From: Aquirhabdus sp.
GTDB lineage: Bacteria; Pseudomonadota; Gammaproteobacteria; Pseudomonadales; Moraxellaceae
Length of the DNA stretch: 8,952 nucleotides
Assembly: GCA_030151145.1 (NCBI GenBank)
Contig: JASLEL010000226.1
Coordinates: 1 to 8,952 of the forward strand
Reading direction: 5' to 3'
The notes below the pieces were generated by a model. That model saw only the letters and a list, made by a program, of their open reading frames with translations. It had not been told where the DNA came from and ran no database searches. The position numbers and the translations under genes are program-made. Below, piece by piece: positions 6,514-8,952 of the stretch; position 1 is the first letter of the stretch; every line of letters begins with the position of its first letter.

Positions 6514-7016
6514 TGCGGCTGACCACCGCACGGCTTGTGATCCGTGAGATGACGGTCGCTGATGCGGCTTTCATCTTAAAGCTTATGACGGAGCCGGGCT
6601 GGTTGCAGTTTATCGGTAATACGAGTGTACGGACGTTGGATGATGCTGTGCACCATATTCTGACGCGGTTGACCAGTACGCTGGGGCTGGGCTTTCGGGT
6701 GGTTGAGCTTGATGACAGCATGCCGATTGGGATCTGTGGCCTTGTGCAGCGGGATTATCTCGATCATGTCGATTTGGGCTATGCCTTTCTGGAGGCTTAC
6801 TGGCATCAGGGCTATGCGGTCGAGGCTGCTACGGCGATGCTGGATTATGCACTGCATACGCGTGGCTTTAAGCAGCTGTGCGCCATCACGGATCTGGGCA
6901 ATGTGGCCTCGATCCGGGTGCTGGAGCGGTTAGGGTTTCGCTATGAGCGCGATATCACGGTGCCTAAGGATGGGACGGTGTTAAAGTTGTTCAGGCTGGA
7001 TGTAGGTGGGCTTTAG
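6513..7016 (+). CDS. GNAT-family N-acetyltransferase (RimJ/RimL-like)
   Basis: A 167-residue acetyltransferase expected to transfer an acetyl group from acetyl-CoA to an amine. The N-terminus 'LTTARLVIREMTVADA' (3-18) is typical of the Acetyltransf_3 (RimJ/RimL) group. A central strand 'PIGICGLVQRD' (71-81), the acetyl-CoA site region 'LEAYWHQGYAVEA' (93-105, standing in for the usual R/Q-x-x-G-x-G/A loop) and 'NVASIRVLERLGF' (130-142) complete the fold. The ATG at 6513 shares its A with the TGA of the ATPase gene (TGATG), so translation is coupled and the gene is part of the operon; AAAGG lies about 9 nt upstream. A TTG at 6510 is possible but less likely. The 3' end overlaps the opposing NHL gene by 36 bp. 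The substrate is unknown: an imported peptide, an antibiotic-like compound, or a protein N-terminus are all possible. Confidence 0.88.
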   Translation: MRLTTARLVIREMTVADAAFILKLMTEPGWLQFIGNTSVRTLDDAVHHILTRLTSTLGLGFRVVELDDSMPIGICGLVQRDYLDHVDLGYAFLEAYWHQGYAVEAATAMLDYALHTRGFKQLCAITDLGNVASIRVLERLGFRYERDITVPKDGTVLKLFRLDVGGL

Positions 7017-8273
7017 AGTGGTCTGATGTCTTTCGTTATTCGACTTCCCCGTGATATATACGACCTGCCCATCAGGTGAGATTTTCTTGATTTGAGCGTC
7101 ATCTGTGATGAAGATATTGCCACGGCTATCAACGGTCAGATGGTCAGGCTCCTCAAAACGCGCTTGGGTTGCCGCACCGAGATGGTTGTCCAGATGTCCA
7201 GCTTGACCTGCTACTGTACTGACCAGACCCTGTGGTGTGACTTTACGGATAACGCCACTGTCTGCTTCGGTAATATAGAGGTTGTCGGTTTGGTCGATAC
7301 TCATGTGTGTGGGGCTATTAAACAAAGCCACATCTCCAGCACCATCCTGATAGCCTGCTAGACCTTTCTGTCCCGCAAAGAAGGAGATATGACGCTGATT
7401 GTCGATTTTCCAGATGACGCTATTTAGACGATCCAACACAAACAGATTACCACTGCGATCTATGGCGATGTCTGCAAAATCTGTCGTGTCATGTCTATGC
7501 TTAGATAGCGTATATTCTCCAGTATTGGGGTAGTAGGAGTCGTAGGGTTTGTTGGATGGCCCATATAGCGTTGTAACGTTGCCATCCGTCGTAACTTTTT
7601 TCACCAGCCCCCATTCCCGGTTGACGATATATAGGTTGCCGGACTGATCGATGGTGATGGCATCGATACCATTTAGTCGAGCTGTGTTGCGGTCGCCGTC
7701 CTGTGGGGCAAACAAGATTTGTGTGCCATCTTTCAGTGTGCGAGACAGTAGTTGTAGTTTTAATGTCCCAACGAAGGTTTTGATATTACCGTTCAAGTCG
7801 ACTTGTCGAATAGCATCATCATCGGCGATATACAGGATATGATTTAACGGTGAGTAGACGAGAGTTTTTGGTACTCCTAAACGGGCGTTTTCACCTTGCC
7901 CGTCACGAAGATCAACTCCTGTTCCATTAGGATTAGTATGTCCCCAGCCAATATCCCAGCCTGCTAGTGTATGTGTCTCTCTGGTCGTTGATGACACCTT
8001 GCGAACCGTTCCAGCATCAAGAATGTAAAGATTACCTTCTGAATCATGTGCTATGCCATGTATGAAGGCGAAGCTGGCGATGTGGTACTCTCCGTCACAG
8101 TGCATGCGCAGATTGCGGCCAAGTAGCATATTTAGCTCGCAATCCATATGCAGATCGCGAATAGCCTCTTTGCCTGCAGTTTTTTCCCCATACTGGGCTG
8201 GCTGAGGGCCGCATGCAGCGAGTGTGCCCATCAGAAGATATGCGCCAAGCTGAATCATATTCCGTTGACTCAT
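6981..8273 (-). CDS. NHL-repeat beta-propeller lipoprotein
   Basis: A 430-residue protein predicted to be lipid-anchored. The ATG at 8273 is chosen because AAGGAGAG lies just upstream (GGAG to ATG 6 nt); an earlier in-frame start at 8297 has no such site and would spoil the signal. The signal peptide ends in a lipobox GTLAAC, with Cys 21 as the lipidation site and Gly at +2, which favours outer-membrane sorting. Six NHL-like units follow, at about 68-104, 129-169, 197-237, 265-301, 317-355 and 370-409, each of the form 'D..GNLYI.D....I.KV...G....AG' (for example 'NLYITEADSGVIRKVTPQG', 331-349). Six units fit one closed propeller. Cys 48 and Cys 59 could form a disulfide. NHL propellers bind proteins or ligands or can be enzymes; no catalytic signature is evident. 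Codon use looks more AT-rich than in the ABC operon, hinting at a different history. It overlaps the acetyltransferase gene tail to tail. Confidence 0.88.
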   Translation of the reverse strand: MSQRNMIQLGAYLLMGTLAACGPQPAQYGEKTAGKEAIRDLHMDCELNMLLGRNLRMHCDGEYHIASFAFIHGIAHDSEGNLYILDAGTVRKVSSTTRETHTLAGWDIGWGHTNPNGTGVDLRDGQGENARLGVPKTLVYSPLNHILYIADDDAIRQVDLNGNIKTFVGTLKLQLLSRTLKDGTQILFAPQDGDRNTARLNGIDAITIDQSGNLYIVNREWGLVKKVTTDGNVTTLYGPSNKPYDSYYPNTGEYTLSKHRHDTTDFADIAIDRSGNLFVLDRLNSVIWKIDNQRHISFFAGQKGLAGYQDGAGDVALFNSPTHMSIDQTDNLYITEADSGVIRKVTPQGLVSTVAGQAGHLDNHLGAATQARFEEPDHLTVDSRGNIFITDDAQIKKISPDGQVVYITGKSNNERHQTTLKPTYIQPEQL

Positions 8274-8306
8274 GTGTCTCTCCTTATGTCGGCCCACCGC
8301 GCAGAT

Positions 8307-8337
8307 CTTGTGCAGGTCCGCTGTACCTTAGCACAAG
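8307..8337 (-). promoter_or_regulatory. Leader hairpin upstream of the NHL lipoprotein gene
   Basis: CTTGTGC (8307-8313) plus AGGT (8314-8317) pair with ACCT (8325-8328) plus GCACAAG (8331-8337), making an 11-bp stem with a 2-nt bulge and a 7-nt loop. No T-run follows on either strand. If the weak promoter at 8339-8368 is real, this stem would lie at the very 5' end of the message, where such stems can slow decay. It could instead be a protein-binding dyad (TTGTGC...GCACAA). Confidence 0.45.
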
Positions 8338-8338
8338 T

Positions 8339-8368
8339 AGTATTAAGGATAAAACATAGACAAATCAA
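8339..8368 (-). promoter_or_regulatory. Weak sigma-70-like promoter for the NHL lipoprotein gene
   Basis: On the minus strand TTGATT (8363-8368) and AATACT (8339-8344) are 18 bp apart, each matching four of six consensus bases. The expected start is near 8332, about 60 nt before the ATG. Some promoter is needed here because the upstream gene ends in a terminator. The -35 hexamer touches the T-run of that terminator. Confidence 0.3.
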
Positions 8369-8394
8369 AAAGCCCGCAACATGTGCGGGCTTTT
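8368..8394 (-). terminator. Intrinsic terminator after the nitrate-type ATPase gene
   Basis: AAAAGCCCGCA (8368-8378) pairs perfectly with TGCGGGCTTTT (8384-8394), an 11-bp GC-rich stem with a 5-nt loop. On the minus strand the stem runs into TTTTTGATTTG. It begins 13 nt after the stop codon of the ATPase gene, exactly where a Rho-independent terminator is expected. It separates that transcript from the NHL gene. The symmetric A/T flanks would allow some function on the plus strand as well. Confidence 0.88.
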
Positions 8395-8407
8395 CTTGGA
8401 GACCTCA

Positions 8408-8952
8408 TCAGGCCGAAACCGGATGCTTCATCTTGTGATAGAGGAAGTCCAGCACTTGCGAGCGCAGATCATGGTAGCGGGCGTTATGCGCCAGCACCAG
8501 ACGGTCGCGCGGATGCGGCAGATCGACCTCCAAGATCTCGCCGATGGTGGCGGCGGGGCCATTGGTCATCATCACGATGCGATCAGACAGCAGCACCGCC
8601 TCATCCACATCATGCGTCACCATCACCACGGTGGCTTGGGTCTTCTGCACGATGCCGATCAGCTCATCCTGCAGGTGAGCACGGGTCAGGGCATCGAGTG
8701 CACCAAAAGGCTCATCCAACAGCAACACCTGTGGCTCCATCGACAGTGCACGGGCGATGCCGACACGTTGTTTCATGCCGCCCGAGATTTCGCTTGGATA
8801 TTTATGCATGGCATGGCTTAAGCCCACCATCTTGAGGGCCGCTTCGGTGCGGGCCTTCAGCGCGTCTTTCGCTTCCTTGGCACCAAACACGCGCTCGACA
8901 GCGAGGTAGACATTGTCAAAACAGGTCAGCCATGGCAGGAGTGAGTGGTTCT
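8408..8952 (-). CDS. ABC transporter ATPase, nitrate/cyanate type (NrtC/NrtD/CynD-like), N-terminus outside window
   Basis: The last 180 residues of an ABC ATPase; the reading frame is open to the window edge, so the true start lies beyond 8952. The first visible residues are NHSLLPWLTCFDNVYLAVER, the region just after the Q-loop in nitrate-type ATPases. Then come the signature SGGMKQR, Walker B VLLLDEPFGALD and the switch His in VTHDVDEAV. The stretch 'DRIVMMTNGPAATIGEI' with 'DLPHPRDR' is characteristic of the NrtC/NrtD/CynD group and distinguishes it from taurine and sulfonate ATPases. Walker A is not in the window. The protein would energise import of nitrate, nitrite, cyanate or a similar anion, with a permease and binding protein probably encoded upstream (beyond the right edge). 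It is followed by a strong terminator, so it is the last gene of its operon. Nitrate versus cyanate cannot be decided here. Confidence 0.88.
   Translation of the reverse strand, partial: NHSLLPWLTCFDNVYLAVERVFGAKEAKDALKARTEAALKMVGLSHAMHKYPSEISGGMKQRVGIARALSMEPQVLLLDEPFGALDALTRAHLQDELIGIVQKTQATVVMVTHDVDEAVLLSDRIVMMTNGPAATIGEILEVDLPHPRDRLVLAHNARYHDLRSQVLDFLYHKMKHPVSA

Noticed and set aside
7063..7088. Possible terminator (ACCTG/CAGGT with later T's) for the ABC operon
   Set aside because: The stem is only 5 bp, three other bases precede the T-rich stretch, and it lies inside the NHL coding sequence; too weak to call.
8274..8297. Earlier start for the NHL lipoprotein at 8297
   Set aside because: It lacks a ribosome site and would place charged residues before the signal; the ATG at 8273 has AAGGAG at good spacing and gives a normal lipoprotein signal.
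8381..8835. Two overlapping plus-strand open frames of about 150 codons
   Set aside because: Both are antisense to the nitrate-type ATPase and start inside its terminator region; they have no ribosome site or domain.
1..8952. CRISPR arrays, tRNA or rRNA genes, insertion sequences, prophage or defence genes
   Set aside because: No repeat-spacer pattern, transposase motif, terminal inverted repeats, cloverleaf or rRNA-like stretch was seen; apart from the control region the window is ordinary transport and envelope genes.

Overview
The window reads as a piece of a proteobacterial chromosome. It looks most like a Betaproteobacterium of the Burkholderiales/Oxalobacteraceae kind, judged from the N-terminus of the TonB-receptor-like gene, the Gram-negative envelope functions, and the moderately GC-rich coding DNA set against AT-rich intergenic DNA. 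That placement is inference; no rRNA or marker gene is present.

Layout. (1) 1-130, minus: the first 43 codons of an exported protein, most likely a TonB-dependent outer-membrane receptor. (2) 131-622: a roughly 490-base divergent control region. It holds an exact sigma-54 consensus (TGGCAC-N5-TTGCT) pointing at the receptor gene and a weaker sigma-54-like site pointing at the ABC operon. Between them lie a 9+9 bp inverted repeat, a 12-bp palindrome, and three GACA-N5-TGTC-type dyads spaced exactly 20 bp apart. (3) 623-7016, plus: a five-gene operon encoding a Dpp/Opp-type peptide ABC importer (substrate-binding protein, two permeases, one fused double ATPase) and a translationally coupled GNAT acetyltransferase. 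A stable hairpin follows the binding-protein gene. (4) 6981-8273, minus: an AT-richer gene for an NHL-repeat beta-propeller lipoprotein, convergent with and overlapping the acetyltransferase gene. (5) 8368-8394: an intrinsic terminator. (6) 8408-8952, minus: the 3' part of a nitrate/cyanate-type ABC ATPase that runs off the window.

How it fits together (inference). An outer-membrane receptor and an inner-membrane peptide importer transcribed divergently from a shared sigma-54-type control region would form a co-regulated uptake route across both membranes. An enhancer-binding protein acting on the dyad array would switch it on. The coupled acetyltransferase could modify the imported compound. 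The substrate cannot be read from the sequence. The most notable item is the control region: two divergent sigma-54-like promoters flanking a helically phased 20-bp operator array.
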